Notes under the pieces: generated by a model
The model's database searches: none
What the model was told of the DNA's origin: nothing
The model's input: only the letters and a program-made list of their open reading frames with translations
Assembly: GCF_007625075.1 (NCBI RefSeq)
Contig: NZ_QMIE01000015.1
Coordinates: 1 to 64,000, forward strand
DNA from: Oceanidesulfovibrio indonesiensis
GTDB lineage: Bacteria; Desulfobacterota; Desulfovibrionia; Desulfovibrionales; Desulfovibrionaceae
Direction: 5' to 3'
Length of the DNA stretch: 64,000 nucleotides
Shown here: piece by piece, positions 52,778 to 63,945 of the stretch
How positions within the stretch are numbered: the stretch's first letter is position 1
Layout of the letters: every line of letters begins with the position of its first letter
Translations under genes and position numbers: made by a program

Positions 52778-53788
52778 ATGCATCTGAAGAAGCGCATCAT
52801 CGTCACCGGCGGCGCCGGTTTTCTGGGCTCGCATCTGTGCGAGTTTCTTCTCAGCGCCGGGAACGAAGTCCTCTGCGTGGACAATTTCTATACCGGATCA
52901 AAGATGACAGTGGAGCATCTGCTCGAACACCCGGGTTTCGATGTCATCCGCCACGACATCACCTTCCCGCTGTATCTGGAAGCGGATGAGATATACAATC
53001 TCGCCTGCCCGGCGTCGCCCATTCATTACCAGAACGACCCTGTGCAGACGACCAAGGTATGCGTGCATGGGTCCATCAACATGCTGGGCCTGGCCAAGCG
53101 CCTGAAGGCCAAGATCATGCAGGCCTCCACCTCCGAGGTGTACGGCGATCCTGCCATACATCCCCAGCCCGAGAGCTATCGCGGCGACGTCAATCCTATC
53201 GGTCCGCGCTCCTGCTATGATGAAGGCAAGCGCTGCGCGGAAACGTTGTTTTTCGACTACCACCGTCAACACAACCTGCGCATCAAGGTTGCCCGGATTT
53301 TCAATACCTACGGCCCACGCATGCATCCCAATGACGGCCGCGTGGTCTCCAACTTCATCTGCCAGGCCCTTCGCGGCGATCCCATCACCGTATACGGCGA
53401 CGGTTCGCAGACACGCTCCTTCTGCTATGTGGACGACATGATCGCCGGGTTCATCAAGCTCATGCACTCGCGCGATGAATTCATCGGCCCCGTGAATCTG
53501 GGCAATCCAGGTGAGTACTCGATTCTGCAGATAGCGGAAACGGTGCGGGAGCTTATCGGCGCGTCTGTGGAGATTGTGTTCAAGGATCTGCCCAAAGACG
53601 ACCCGCGCCGCCGCCAGCCGGATATTACCCTGGCCAAGGAAGAGATGGATTGGGAGCCGCGCGTTCCCCTCAAGGAAGGCCTGGAGAAGACCATCGCCTA
53701 CTTCGACGATTTCCTTTCCAGCCTGGACCGCGCGGACAGGAAAAAACAGCAGGTGCTGGGCACCGTATTGGACCGCAGCTGCAGGTAA
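52778..53788 (+). CDS. UDP-glucuronate decarboxylase (SDR, UXS-type)
   Basis: 336 residues. Extended SDR enzyme with the NAD-binding GGAGFLGSH, the [20 protein letters not shown] block typical of UDP-xylose synthases, the TSEVYGDP segment, the catalytic YDEGK (Tyr/Lys) and [20 protein letters not shown]. It converts UDP-glucuronate to UDP-xylose for surface polysaccharides. Ribosome site AAGGAG. It is followed by a strong hairpin. Confidence 0.93.
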   Translation: MHLKKRIIVTGGAGFLGSHLCEFLLSAGNEVLCVDNFYTGSKMTVEHLLEHPGFDVIRHDITFPLYLEADEIYNLACPASPIHYQNDPVQTTKVCVHGSINMLGLAKRLKAKIMQASTSEVYGDPAIHPQPESYRGDVNPIGPRSCYDEGKRCAETLFFDYHRQHNLRIKVARIFNTYGPRMHPNDGRVVSNFICQALRGDPITVYGDGSQTRSFCYVDDMIAGFIKLMHSRDEFIGPVNLGNPGEYSILQIAETVRELIGASVEIVFKDLPKDDPRRRQPDITLAKEEMDWEPRVPLKEGLEKTIAYFDDFLSSLDRADRKKQQVLGTVLDRSCR

Positions 53789-53815
53789 TCTCGACAGGCA
53801 AAAGCGCACGAGAAG

Positions 53816-53857
53816 AGGGCAGGCGCCTGAAGTATGGGGAAGTCAGGCGCCTGCCCT
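53816..53857. terminator. Bidirectional terminator
   Basis: A 15-bp perfect stem (53816-53830 with 53843-53857, core GGCAGGCGCCTG) and a 12-base loop separate the rightward SDR gene from the leftward ATP-grasp gene. A short T run follows on the plus strand. Confidence 0.85.
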
Positions 53858-53887
53858 TTGTCATATCGAAAATCTGCCACGCTGGGT

Positions 53888-55060
53888 TCAAGCCATGTTC
53901 AGAAACTCCTTGAGATCGGAGCCAAGAATGGCGTGCAACTCGCCCAGGTCGTCTTCCCGGTCCTGAACGAAGAGGAACGCGAACACGCCGTAGCGGGCAT
54001 AGTCCACGACCCGCAGCTCCAGCGGCTTGGAGAAGCACCCACAGAACCCTTCATAGTCTACTTGAAGAATCGCCGAACAGTCTACATCTGGCGCTATATC
54101 CGCAACGACAACAGCATACACATTGCCCTCGCGCGGCGGCAATATTGTATCCCAGTCCGGGGCAACGCCGTCCAGATAGCATGCATAGGGGTTTACACCG
54201 TAGGCGTGATGCGCCAGGTCTGTGACGCACCAGCCGGCAAAGCGCATGGGATTCACCTCGATGGGCGCAATATTGCCGGCGTCGTCCACGCGCAGTTCCA
54301 CGTGCACCGGAAAATTCGCCAGGCCGGCGCGTTCGCCCAGTTCGGCCAGGAACGCGGCGAACGGCTCGCGCCAACGCCGGATGATAGCGGGCGAGGTGAC
54401 GTACACGCGGTCCGAGACATCGTCCGCTGAGGCGAAGAGGTGGCCGAGAATATTCACGATGACCACGTTGCCCTCGCCGTCGTAGAAGGCGTCCACGGCG
54501 AACTCCTCGCCTTCGATGCATTGTTCGATCACGAAACGGTCCGCGTCCAGGACCTCGCGGGGGTAGTATCGGCGGATGCGCTCCATGTCGGCTCGGATTT
54601 TCGCAACGATCTGCTTCCAGCCGACGGCTGATTCCACCCGATGTACGCCCAGGCTGAAGAACCCCACGGCCGGCTTGACGATACAAGGATAGACGAGTTC
54701 TTCGGCGTCGATCTGCTCCAATTCGTCGAACGCCACGCCCTTGTAAAAATAGTTTGGATACATGGGCGCGATGAGATCACGGAATGCTACCTTGTCCTTG
54801 AACACGTCGATCATGGCCGGCAGTCTGGTATCCGCGAGGTTCGCGGCGATCCAGCCAATGGCGTTCTCCGAGTTCGCATAAATTCTGGGGGATTGCCGGG
54901 CCGCGGCGGCAAAGGCCGCGTCGTCGAGCAGCCGCATGGCGTCCACCCCGCAACCGTCCAGGCTGGCGCGGGCCTTGGCGTTGTCCAGCACGAGACCCCG
55001 CCGTTCGATCACGGTGTTTTTGAGAAAATCGGAGACGTACGGATCATCGAGGATGAACAT
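53888..55060 (-). CDS. ATP-grasp domain protein
   Basis: 390 residues. ATP-grasp landmarks: KDKVAFRDLIAPMYPNYF, the lysine in YPCIVKPAVGFFSLGV, FVIEQCIEGEEFAVDAFY, and the metal-binding VELRVDDAGNIAPIEVNPMR (Glu and Asn). Such enzymes ligate a carboxylate to an amine via acyl-phosphate. The C-terminal ~110 residues have no assignment. Single gene, so the substrate cannot be inferred. Confidence 0.87.
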   Translation of the reverse strand: MFILDDPYVSDFLKNTVIERRGLVLDNAKARASLDGCGVDAMRLLDDAAFAAAARQSPRIYANSENAIGWIAANLADTRLPAMIDVFKDKVAFRDLIAPMYPNYFYKGVAFDELEQIDAEELVYPCIVKPAVGFFSLGVHRVESAVGWKQIVAKIRADMERIRRYYPREVLDADRFVIEQCIEGEEFAVDAFYDGEGNVVIVNILGHLFASADDVSDRVYVTSPAIIRRWREPFAAFLAELGERAGLANFPVHVELRVDDAGNIAPIEVNPMRFAGWCVTDLAHHAYGVNPYACYLDGVAPDWDTILPPREGNVYAVVVADIAPDVDCSAILQVDYEGFCGCFSKPLELRVVDYARYGVFAFLFVQDREDDLGELHAILGSDLKEFLNMA

Positions 55061-55333
55061 GGATTATCCTTGGAAACTTTGTGTATGGTGCCGGGAAACG
55101 ACTCACGACAAGGGGGAAATGAATAGCCGGGGTTGCGTGAGGAGGCAAGCCCGTTTGCCGCCATGCGGAACACCTGGTGGCAATTTCGAGGAATCATGAT
55201 ACGAAGCTGAATCATTGCAGGTGACTCCAGCCCTGGAGAATCCTGGATTCGAGGCGTATCGCGTCCAGAAAAATTTATTGCGTCCGGACTGGATCGTCCC
55301 CCCTTCACTTCCAACCCAATCGGAGACTTGAAA

Positions 55334-55744
55334 ATGCGCAATCTGTTGCTTCTGTTCGTTGCAGGCTTGTTGCTGGTCGCGGCGGCGCCGGCATCCGCTC
55401 AGATAAAGTACGGCACCTGGGAGATAACCACCAAGGTGAGCATGCCCGGCATGCCCATGGAAATGCCCGCCATGACGCACACCCAGTGTCTGACCGAGGA
55501 CGGCATGACGCCCCAGGCCGAACAGCCAGATCACAACTGTGAAACGGAATCCCGCGTGGAAGGCGACACGGTGCACTACACCGTGATCTGCGATTCGCCC
55601 GAAGGCTCCATGCGGGGCGAGGGCACGGCTACCTATGCCGGGGACACCATGTCAGGATCCATGCACATGGTCATGGAAGGTGATGACGGAGACATGGAAG
55701 TGACGCAGGAGTACTCGGGACGCTACCTCGGCCCCTGCGAATAG
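55334..55744 (+). CDS. DUF3617 family periplasmic protein
   Basis: 136 residues with a Sec signal peptide (LLLLFVAGLLLVAAAPASA) and the DUF3617 pattern: GTWEITTKVSMPGMP, THTQCLTEDGM, then paired Cys residues (HNCETES, TVICD) and SGRYLGPC. It is Met-rich, and such proteins are secreted small beta-rich proteins of unknown role. I start at ATG 55334, behind GGAG. Confidence 0.87.
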   Translation: MRNLLLLFVAGLLLVAAAPASAQIKYGTWEITTKVSMPGMPMEMPAMTHTQCLTEDGMTPQAEQPDHNCETESRVEGDTVHYTVICDSPEGSMRGEGTATYAGDTMSGSMHMVMEGDDGDMEVTQEYSGRYLGPCE

Positions 55745-55823
55745 ATAGAGCTTCGCAATGTGGGCGGCGGCGCAGGATGTCGCCGCCTGTCAGGCTGTCG
55801 ATCTGATTTTTCGGCTGGGCCGC

Positions 55824-56981
55824 TCAGAAACGTATGCCGTAGCGGGCCAGACGTCTGGCAGCCTGGACGCGTTTTTTCTGCTGCCACAGGTACACGAGCA
55901 AAAGTGCGCCGATCGTCAGCACGATCAACGCGCCGATCAGCAACATCTCCTGCCAGACGTCCTCCTGCGCGGCGAGGCAGGCATCCGCAAAGCCCGCTTC
56001 CAGCACACTCATCGCCGGCGCTTCAGGGTTGTAGGCCACGGGAATACCGGCACCTGGGGCATACCGGGCCGCCATTGTCTCCGCATGATCCACTGAGCGA
56101 GAGGGCGCGTAACAGAAGTGGATACGGCTGCCTGTAAGGTTTTTGCCGTCCACCACGTACCCATAGGCTACATCGGCCTTGTAGCCGCGAACCGAATTTC
56201 TGCCCTGCCGGATTCGCGTTTCCTGAACGGACGACTCCGTCACTACGCCCCGCACCGAGGGCCAGTGCGCACTTTCCTCGGCCAGGCGCACGTTCTCCCG
56301 CGCGTTGTTCAGACGGGTGTCCATAAGCATGAAAAAGCCCACCCCGAGCACCAAAAGCACAGCCGCGGCAAGGAGCATGACGCTGTTCACCTGTCGCCAG
56401 GAAGCTTCGCGGTCGGCCGGTGTGGTGAGGGCGCCCCAATACACGTTCGTGTCGCCCTCCACGGCAAGGGAGCGTTTGGAATCCGCGGGATCGTGGTAGA
56501 TGAGCACGTCCTGCGGTTTTCTGGAAAGATAGCGCCGGCCGCTGGTGGCTATGGAAGCGATGCCCCAGGGAGGAGCGTCGTCCGGGGCGTTCCTGGACTT
56601 GAGTTCCACGAGGTAGCCCTGCACGCCGCTCACGCCTGTGGGGTGCATGCGCATTGGCTCGGGCCGAATAGACAGCATCAGGCGGTTGGTTCGCTCCAGG
56701 CGCGGCTTGAGCGTGGCCAGGAGCACCCGGTCCATAACCAGGAAAAGGGCCAGCGTGACAACGCTGACCACGCCGGCCATGATGAGCAGGGTAGGGTCCG
56801 GCTTGCGCAGATAGAGCAGAAGGAACATGCCCGCAATGCCGAGCACCGTGCCCAGAAAAACCCAACGCATGACGGTGAAAACCCGCATCATGGGCCTGAG
56901 CTTGGGATGAATCTCGTCGCCCTTGTTTTGCCGGTACGGGTCCTGGTCGCGTCCCTTCATCTTCTCTTCGTTCCTCGTCAT
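55824..56981 (-). CDS. DUF3592-like membrane protein
   Basis: 385 residues with four membrane segments (VMRWVFLGTVLGIAGMFLLL, LLIMAGVVSVVTLALFLVMD, VMLLAAAVLLVLGVGFFMLM, MLLIGALIVLTIGALLLVYL). The extracytoplasmic loop HWPSVRGVVTESSVQETRIR ... ADVAYGYVVDGKNLTGSRIH and RYAPGAGIPVAYNPEAPAMS is characteristic of DUF3592. Function of the family is unknown. Confidence 0.85.
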   Translation of the reverse strand: MTRNEEKMKGRDQDPYRQNKGDEIHPKLRPMMRVFTVMRWVFLGTVLGIAGMFLLLYLRKPDPTLLIMAGVVSVVTLALFLVMDRVLLATLKPRLERTNRLMLSIRPEPMRMHPTGVSGVQGYLVELKSRNAPDDAPPWGIASIATSGRRYLSRKPQDVLIYHDPADSKRSLAVEGDTNVYWGALTTPADREASWRQVNSVMLLAAAVLLVLGVGFFMLMDTRLNNARENVRLAEESAHWPSVRGVVTESSVQETRIRQGRNSVRGYKADVAYGYVVDGKNLTGSRIHFCYAPSRSVDHAETMAARYAPGAGIPVAYNPEAPAMSVLEAGFADACLAAQEDVWQEMLLIGALIVLTIGALLLVYLWQQKKRVQAARRLARYGIRF

Positions 56982-57186
56982 GAGCGTGGCGCATGCTATT
57001 CTATTGCCAGGTGAAACATCACAATAGGTAAACCTTGTGCTCCTGCGGCATTATTCGCAATGCTCCCGCCGGAGCCGTCCTTGTAACTGGGGCGCGAAGA
57101 TGCAATAATTTTCTGCTCCCAGGAATGAAGAAGTACGAGCGTACAAGATTTTTCGTTCCCGGTGATAGCACTCACAAGGCGAGAAG

Positions 57187-59034
57187 TCATCGGCTCATGG
57201 CTTGGAGCGCAGCGCCGGCGCCGCTGTGCGTCTGCTTCCTTTCGTAATGAGGGGAAATGAAAAAGTCACACTTGGAACAGTTGGCTATCTTCTTCGCCTG
57301 TTCTTCCTGCACCACGCCGCCGCAGAAGGTACCACTGACCGAGGCGCAATTGTGGCCGTCGTTGGGCCAGGCAGGGCAGACGCCCATCTCGCTCTCTTTG
57401 GCACCGCCTTTCTCACGGCCGCACTTCTTGAATTCCCAGCAGGGGATCTTCTCGCCGTCATATTCATCCTCGGCTCCGATGATGGTCTGAATGAGCCGTT
57501 CCAGGTCGCTGGATTTGCCGGTCATCTCCAGCACATCCTCGGCGGCCTGGTTCATGGTTTTCGTGGTTTCGGCCGCAACTTCTGTGATGGCCAGCACCGC
57601 GCGGTTGATCTGTTCCGAGGCGGCGGCCTGCTGCTCCGCGGCTGTGGCGATAGCCTGCACCTGGTCGCTGCACCGTTCCGATGCCCCGTTGATGTCCACG
57701 AGAAGCGCGGCGGCGCTTTCCGCCCGGCCGGTGACCTCCTTGACCACGGCGGTGGCGCTTTTCATCTCGCTGCCTGCCTGGCTCGCGCTGGACTGGATAG
57801 AGGTGATGGTCTGGCTCACCTCCTTGGTCGCAGTCATGGTTTTTTCCGCCAATTTCCGGACCTCGTCCGCTACCACGGCAAAGCCGCGGCCGTGCTCTCC
57901 AGCGCGTGCCGCCTCGATGGCAGCGTTCAGAGCGAGCAAGTTGGTCTGGTCGGCGATGTCGTTGATGACCGTGATGACGCGATTGATGCCCTCGGCCTCT
58001 TCGCCCAGAGTCGACACCCTTTGCCCCAGGGCGCCCACGGCCTGGTCCACCTGCATGATGAGGTCGGTGAGCTGCTTCACGGCGCCGGCCCCCTCGGACG
58101 ATTTATCGCTGGAGTCAGCGGCAAGGGAGGCTGCTTCGCTGGCGTTGTTGGCAACCTCCATGACCGTGGCGTTCATCTCGTTCATGGCCGTGGCCGTCTC
58201 GTTGGCGCGGTCGTTCTGGGCGTCGGCGCCTCGGTTGGCATTTTCCACGATGCCGGCCAGATTCTGGCTGGCCTGAAATACGGAACGGGCAATCAGCAAG
58301 GCGTCTTCAGAAATTCGTCGGATCGTCCTCTCCTGGTCCTCCAGCGCCTGGGCCTGTGCGCGCTCGGTGGTCGCATCCAGGTACATGGTAAATGCGCCGA
58401 GGACCTCGCCGCCGTCGAGAAGCGGGGTAGAGATGACGCGCAACAGCTTGTTCTGGCCTTGCTGAGTGGTCACTTCCATTTCGACTTTCTGGACAGCGCG
58501 CGTCTGCATGGCCTGAGTGGAGCAGACCCGGGCGTTGTCATCGCCTTTAAAAAAACCGCCGGCCGTCTGGCCGAGATATGCCTCGGTCGGACCGTCCTTG
58601 CCCATGAGCTGCAAAAGGCTTGCACTCACGAAACGGATGCGCCCTTCCGCATTCAGGACGAGGCAGGGGGTCGTTGTCCCCACGGCCTCGAACAGTCCCG
58701 CCAGTGTCGCACGCTCGTGATCGATGACGCCGCGTACCCTGGCGAGAATTGGGTAGTCTGAGGGAACATGTGACGAGACGTTCGTCGTGTGCGTATTGTT
58801 GTCGACAATCCTATCCAGTTCGGAAAGTATTTGTTCACAAGGACCGCGAAGCTTTTTGTCAAGTAAGACATAAAGAATTCCGCCCCCCATGATGCTCGCG
58901 AGTGCGGCTGCGACGATCCCTGAGGCGATGCCGGGATCATCCATGGACGCAACGACATGGCACGATGCGGCAACGACGGTGAATATGACAATGAAACAGA
59001 CGAACGGAAGAAAACGAGAAGAAAGCGAAGACAT
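57187..59034 (-). CDS. Methyl-accepting chemotaxis protein with PAS and two-CW domain
   Basis: 615 residues from the ATG at 59034 (ribosome site GGGGGCTGGG). Two hydrophobic segments near the N-terminus ([37 protein letters not shown]), a PAS-like region ([20 protein letters not shown]), and the signalling hairpin tip [20 protein letters not shown]. The last ~90 residues are Cys-rich ([39 protein letters not shown]), the two-CW domain common in Desulfovibrio chemoreceptors and likely metal- or redox-sensing. An upstream in-frame extension lacks a ribosome site. Confidence 0.93.
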   Translation of the reverse strand: MSSLSSRFLPFVCFIVIFTVVAASCHVVASMDDPGIASGIVAAALASIMGGGILYVLLDKKLRGPCEQILSELDRIVDNNTHTTNVSSHVPSDYPILARVRGVIDHERATLAGLFEAVGTTTPCLVLNAEGRIRFVSASLLQLMGKDGPTEAYLGQTAGGFFKGDDNARVCSTQAMQTRAVQKVEMEVTTQQGQNKLLRVISTPLLDGGEVLGAFTMYLDATTERAQAQALEDQERTIRRISEDALLIARSVFQASQNLAGIVENANRGADAQNDRANETATAMNEMNATVMEVANNASEAASLAADSSDKSSEGAGAVKQLTDLIMQVDQAVGALGQRVSTLGEEAEGINRVITVINDIADQTNLLALNAAIEAARAGEHGRGFAVVADEVRKLAEKTMTATKEVSQTITSIQSSASQAGSEMKSATAVVKEVTGRAESAAALLVDINGASERCSDQVQAIATAAEQQAAASEQINRAVLAITEVAAETTKTMNQAAEDVLEMTGKSSDLERLIQTIIGAEDEYDGEKIPCWEFKKCGREKGGAKESEMGVCPAWPNDGHNCASVSGTFCGGVVQEEQAKKIANCSKCDFFISPHYERKQTHSGAGAALQAMSR

Positions 59035-59163
59035 CCCAGCCCCCAAGTGACGATGACAAGAAAAAGGCCTTTGGAAAAACAAAATATCCGCACGCATACC
59101 GAAGCACGCAGAAGAGGCATCCAGAAAAACAGCAGCCAACCCTAAACACAACCGGCGCGGTAG

Positions 59164-59192
59164 GAATAAGGTATGCAAATATGCCATGTCAA
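59164..59192 (-). promoter_or_regulatory. Promoter candidate of the chemoreceptor gene
   Basis: On the minus strand TTGACA (59192-59187) and TTATTC (59169-59164) are 17 bases apart, in front of the chemoreceptor start at 59034. Confidence 0.5.
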
Positions 59193-59370
59193 TAAATGCT
59201 GGCGTATAGTGTACGCAGCGGGCGATTGTTCGGGCAGCAGAATCGAACTGTCCGTTCAGGAAATCCGGAAGTCGTGTTATTGATGAGCGACGGAAGGAAG
59301 CTGACAGGACAGGGCGAACAGTATCAGCGGGGGCAAAATTCCTGTTGCCGGGCGGTCCTGATTTTGTCCA

Positions 59371-59400
59371 CAAAAAAAGGTGCGACCGAAGCCGCACCTT
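59371..59400 (-). terminator. Terminator of tRNA-Met
   Basis: AAGGTGCG (59377-59384) pairs with CGCACCTT (59393-59400); read leftward the stem runs into seven T. It lies 9 bases after the tRNA CCA end. Confidence 0.85.
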
Positions 59401-59408
59401 GAGAAATC

Positions 59409-59485
59409 TGGTAGCGAGGGAGGGAATTGAACCCCCGACACTGCGGATATGAGCCGCATGCTCTAACCGACTGAGCTACCTCGCC
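59409..59485 (-). tRNA. tRNA-Met (anticodon CAT)
   Basis: 77 nt with encoded CCA. Acceptor strand GGCGAGG, D-stem region GTAGCTCAGTCGG, anticodon stem-loop TGCGG-CTCATAT-CCGCA, T-arm CGGGGGTTCAATTCCC. The sequence closely follows elongator tRNA-Met; the initiator-specific features are absent. Confidence 0.95.
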
Positions 59486-59601
59486 ATTTGTGTCATGCAG
59501 GGGAAGGAGTCACCATTGGTGGAAACAGATTGAACTCCTGTCGCGCCCTGCGAAGCATGGGTAGATAGCACCACTGTCCGCGCTTGGCAAGGGGAGATTC
59601 C

Positions 59602-60405
59602 TTATTCCGGCCAAAAAAGCAGCACGATTGGCGCAAGCACCAGTCGGTACAGGGCAAAGGGACGCAGTGTCATGCGTTGCAACAGTCGTATGAACCCTTT
59701 CACCGCGACCCATGCGGCGAAAAACGAAACCACGAAACCCACCGCCAGGTGAATGAGTTCGTCGCCGTTGAACTGTGTGTAGTTCTGAGCGAAGTCCAGG
59801 GTCGTGGCAGCCATCATGATGGGCACAGCGGCAATGAAAGAGTATTCGGCCGCGAGCTTGCGATCCGCCCCCATGATCATGCCGCCCATGATGGTTGCGG
59901 CGGAACGGGAAAAACCGGGCCAGAGCGCCAGGCACTGGAAAAGCCCCACACCGAGGGCGAGCAGGGGAGTCATGTCGTCCAGGGTGCGATACTTTTTTGG
60001 CCGCGGATACGCCTCCACGATGAGAATGGCCACGGCGCCGATGGCCAGGGCCCAGGCCACGGTCTGCGGACCGAACAGATGTTCTTTGATGGAATCGTGG
60101 GCCACGAGGCCGACGATGGATGCCGGAAAGGACGTTATGATGAGGAACCGGATGCCCCGCCACCCGGCGAAACACGTTTCTCCCTTGGGGGCTGGTCGCA
60201 ACAAGCCCAGAAAACGCTGGCGGTAGATGACCACCACAGCCAGTATGGCGCCGAGTTGGATGACAACCTGAAAGGTCGCAGCCTTGGCCCCTGTGAAACC
60301 AAGAAGATGCCCGGTAAGGATGAGATGCCCCGTGGATGAAACCGGAAGAAACTCCGTAAGGCCTTCGACGATTCCGAGAATGACGGCAGAGAGAAGAAAT
60401 GGCAT
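59602..60405 (-). CDS. uppP: Undecaprenyl-diphosphatase (UppP/BacA)
   Basis: 267 residues, eight or so membrane helices. Signatures are GIVEGLTEFLPVSSTGHLIL near residue 10 and LWPGFSRSAATIMGGMIMGA near 160, which carry the active-site Glu, Ser and Arg. It recycles the lipid carrier for peptidoglycan and O-antigen synthesis by removing a phosphate from C55-PP; also linked to bacitracin tolerance. Confidence 0.95.
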   Translation of the reverse strand: MPFLLSAVILGIVEGLTEFLPVSSTGHLILTGHLLGFTGAKAATFQVVIQLGAILAVVVIYRQRFLGLLRPAPKGETCFAGWRGIRFLIITSFPASIVGLVAHDSIKEHLFGPQTVAWALAIGAVAILIVEAYPRPKKYRTLDDMTPLLALGVGLFQCLALWPGFSRSAATIMGGMIMGADRKLAAEYSFIAAVPIMMAATTLDFAQNYTQFNGDELIHLAVGFVVSFFAAWVAVKGFIRLLQRMTLRPFALYRLVLAPIVLLFWPE

Positions 60406-60558
60406 GCGTTATCCTGATTTGCACGACGCTGGATTGCGACGCATGGCAGACCCCGCTACACGAGAGACGGCTCGTTGGCAAGATGTTCTAGCGGAACGCT
60501 TCACGCCAACGTGGCGAATCACCAACATGAATTCGATTGCGCACACAGGAGGCGTCAT

Positions 60559-60753
60559 ATGACCGTCATTGATCCCAGCCTGCCGCACATGAAAAAGTCA
60601 GTGGCCTATGTTGATGAAAAGCTCAAGGAAGTCGGCAGCGGTCCGCAGGACCGCGAAACCCTGCGCCGCGTGTGCGAGGAAGCCTCGGTTCTGTTCAGCC
60701 TTGGCCCGCAGGAGAGCGTTTTCCTCGAAGAGTTTTTCACCAGGAATGAATAG
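60559..60753 (+). CDS. Small soluble protein, unknown
   Basis: 64 residues from the ATG at 60559, behind a very good ribosome site (CAGGAGGCG). Helical, charged (MKKSVAYVDEKLKEVGSG, TLRRVCEEASVLFSLGPQ). One Cys. No domain recognised; the strong ribosome site supports translation. Confidence 0.7.
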   Translation: MTVIDPSLPHMKKSVAYVDEKLKEVGSGPQDRETLRRVCEEASVLFSLGPQESVFLEEFFTRNE

Positions 60754-60888
60754 AAAATCTCCTTCCAGGAGGTGGCGGCTTTCCGCTTCCTGTCATTGGC
60801 AAGAAATCGCGTAGAGACCTGTTCCCACGCCACAGGTCCCCCTGAAGAAAGGAAGCATGTTCGATCAACTCTGTGCGGTTTTCAAAGG

Positions 60889-60921
60889 AAAACGGGGAAG
60901 ATCTTCGACCTTCCCCGTTTT
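60889..60921. terminator. Bidirectional terminator
   Basis: AAAACGGGGAAG (60889-60900) and CTTCCCCGTTTT (60910-60921) form a perfect 12-bp stem between the small rightward gene and the leftward betaine operon. Confidence 0.85.
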
Positions 60922-60945
60922 GCAAGCATGGCGTTCTGGTTGTGT

Positions 60946-61782
60946 CTATTTCCTGCGGAAGTGCAGGATGCCCCAGGTGAGATAGCCGTTCTTGCCGCCG
61001 TTCACCCAGTGGGAAAGCCCGACCTTCATGCGGTCCACATAGTCCTGGTTCACCTCGCGGACCAACTCTTCCTCGCGTCGCGTGGTTTCGTCCAGCACGC
61101 GCGCGTAATGGACCGGCAGATGCTGGGCCAGCTCGTCGAATCCAACGTCCTCGAACCCCAGCTTTGCAGCTTCCTCGCGATAGAACCCGGGGGAGCCAAG
61201 GGAGCTCAGGTGAATGCGGTCCAGGATTGGTTGCAACACGCCGTCCGGGCAATCATCCGTCTGCATGGGATCGGTGAAAATGAGCTCGCCGCCGGGTTTG
61301 AGCACGCGTGCGGCCTCGGCCAGCACCTTGGCGCGGTCTCCGCTGTGCAGAATGGCGTCCTGGGACCAGACCACGTCGAATGATTCGTCCGGATAGGGAA
61401 TGGCCTCGAAGCTGGCGTCCACGACCTCAACCCTGTCTTCCAGGCCCTGCGCTTTGTTGATTTCGCGGTCGCGGCAGTTCTGTTCCTCGCTCAGGTTCAG
61501 GGCGACCACGTGGCAGTCGTACTTTTTAGCCAGGAAACGGGCGGCGCCACCGTAGCCGGCGCCGAGATCAATGACGCGGCATCCCGGGCGAAGGGATTGG
61601 AGGTGGCCGGCCATGCGCTCCACGGTCTTGCGGCTGGCGTCCGCAATGGGGCTGGCGTCAGTTTCATAGAGGCCGATGTGGATGTCCTCGCCTCCCCATA
61701 TGTTGAAGTAGAACCTGTCGGCGTCGCTGGAGTTGTAGTAGCTGCGGGCTGTCTCCACAGTGGCGCAGTAATCCTTTGTCAT
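60946..61782 (-). CDS. Sarcosine/dimethylglycine N-methyltransferase (SDMT)
   Basis: 278 residues from the ATG at 61782 (ribosome site AAGGAG). The N-terminus SYYNSSDADRFYFNIWGGED and IHIGLYE is distinctive of SDMT. SAM-binding motif VIDLGAGYGGAARFLA; WSQDAILHSGDR; LKPGGELIFTDPMQTDDC. It methylates sarcosine to dimethylglycine and then glycine betaine. Encoded just behind the GSMT gene, giving the full glycine-to-betaine route. Confidence 0.92.
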   Translation of the reverse strand: MTKDYCATVETARSYYNSSDADRFYFNIWGGEDIHIGLYETDASPIADASRKTVERMAGHLQSLRPGCRVIDLGAGYGGAARFLAKKYDCHVVALNLSEEQNCRDREINKAQGLEDRVEVVDASFEAIPYPDESFDVVWSQDAILHSGDRAKVLAEAARVLKPGGELIFTDPMQTDDCPDGVLQPILDRIHLSSLGSPGFYREEAAKLGFEDVGFDELAQHLPVHYARVLDETTRREEELVREVNQDYVDRMKVGLSHWVNGGKNGYLTWGILHFRRK

Positions 61783-61784
61783 GC

Positions 61785-62597
<813 letters not shown>

Positions 62598-63207
62598 GGT
62601 CTTTCCTCCTGGTTTTAGCGCGCCAATGCTTCGCGGCCTGGGAGGGGCCAAGGAGCGCCGGCCAGATTCCGCACGTCCGCAAATCGTACGATACGCAGGA
62701 AAAAGGCTCTGGTTCATCAGGTTTCGGCCATGTTGCGAATTGGCCGAGAGTGTGACACCGCCGGAATCCGCTCGGTAGAGGGACGCCGGTCGATGCGCTA
62801 TTTTATGCAGGGAAAGCGCCCAGCCAAACAGCATGCGTAACGAGAAGACGCGATGGTAGCTGTTGCAAGGTGGCCAACCCCGCAGGGGGAGGGCGTGTCC
62901 ATAGCGCAAAACCAGAATCCAAGAAAAAATATTACAACGGATTCACGCTACGAATGCTATGTGATCACAACAAATGCACCCGTATTGTGTACTGAATGAA
63001 ATACATCAATGACAGTACATCATGGGCATTGGGAAATTGCTTTACGCAGCTATCCAATTGGATTGAACGGAGGGTAAACGAGCCATATAGTGTTGTCAAA
63101 CCACCGCAAATATAAGAAATATTTAATACATTTCAACACATTGAGGAGCGCTTTGCGAATTCTGTCACAAAAAAGATCCCAAATTTTTCATACAGAAAAA
63201 ATTCAAC
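62598..63207. other. Long AT-rich regulatory stretch upstream of the betaine operon
   Basis: About 600 bases with no supportable gene. The part 62,920-63,200 is strongly AT-rich. A minus-strand TTGACA at 63099-63094 has TACCCT 17 bases downstream (63076-63071), a weak promoter candidate. A palindrome TGTGATCACA lies at 62960-62969. The length suggests a long leader or osmotic regulation of the operon. Confidence 0.45.
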
Positions 63208-63801
63208 TTACGCGGGGCCATCCGCTGTGGCTTCCCTGATGGCGTCCCAGAGCTCGTCAACCCCCTCGCCGGTGAAGCTGGAGAAGAACAACGGGGCGGC
63301 GTCTCCCAGAAGCAGGGACCAGGCCTTGCGGGTCCGGGCGCGATCGCGCTGCTTGCACTTGTCGGCTTTTGTCAGTACCGGCAGTACCGGCAGTTTTTGA
63401 GAGCGGCAGTAGTCCACCAGATCGATGTCGATGCGCTGCGGCTCCAGTCGGCAATCCAGCAGGACGGCCACGCCGCGAAGCTCCGGGGTCCTGGTCAGGT
63501 AGGTCTGGGTCAGTTTCGCCCACTTGGCCCGTTCGGACTTGGAGCATTTTGCGTAGCCGTAGCCCGGCAGGTCCACGATGAAGAAGCCGCCAGGCTCCAC
63601 TCGGTAGTAGTTGATAGAGCGTGTCTTGCCCGGCGTGGCGCTGACCTTGGCCAGGGTCCTGCGCCTGCCGGCGATGGTGTTGATAAGTGAGGACTTGCCA
63701 ACGTTGGAGCGCCCCGCAAGAGCGATCTGGGGAACGTCCTTGTGGGCGAGCTGGTCCTCGGTGTACGCGGTTGTTTCGAGAGTCAGGGTCATGGGGGGCA
63801 T
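63208..63801 (-). CDS. engB: Ribosome biogenesis GTPase EngB/YsxC
   Basis: About 197 residues from the ATG at 63801 (a second ATG lies at 63792). G motifs are complete: G1 [13 protein letters not shown]2 Thr in [12 protein letters not shown]3 [10 protein letters not shown]4 TKADKC, G5 SSFTGEGVD. EngB acts in 50S subunit assembly. Length is normal. Confidence 0.95.
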   Translation of the reverse strand: MPPMTLTLETTAYTEDQLAHKDVPQIALAGRSNVGKSSLINTIAGRRRTLAKVSATPGKTRSINYYRVEPGGFFIVDLPGYGYAKCSKSERAKWAKLTQTYLTRTPELRGVAVLLDCRLEPQRIDIDLVDYCRSQKLPVLPVLTKADKCKQRDRARTRKAWSLLLGDAAPLFFSSFTGEGVDELWDAIREATADGPA

Positions 63802-63945
63802 TGTATTACTCGCATGTTTTGCATCGTATGTACTTGAAAAGAAATATCTTGACAAATTCTAGACTCTAAGACCACAAAGACGGATGTTAAACTAGTCCTA
63901 ATGGTGCGGCCAGTTCAATTTTTTCGATGCACAGGAGAACCGGGG

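Larger units (their letters stand above)
59035..59408. other. Intergenic stretch between chemoreceptor and tRNA-Met
   Basis: Holds the chemoreceptor promoter candidate (59164-59192) and the tRNA terminator (59371-59400). No supportable gene. Confidence 0.5.

Noticed and set aside
62960-62969. TGTGATCACA as a CRP/FNR binding site
   Set aside because: CRP and FNR half sites need a spacer of about 6 or 4 bases; here the halves touch.
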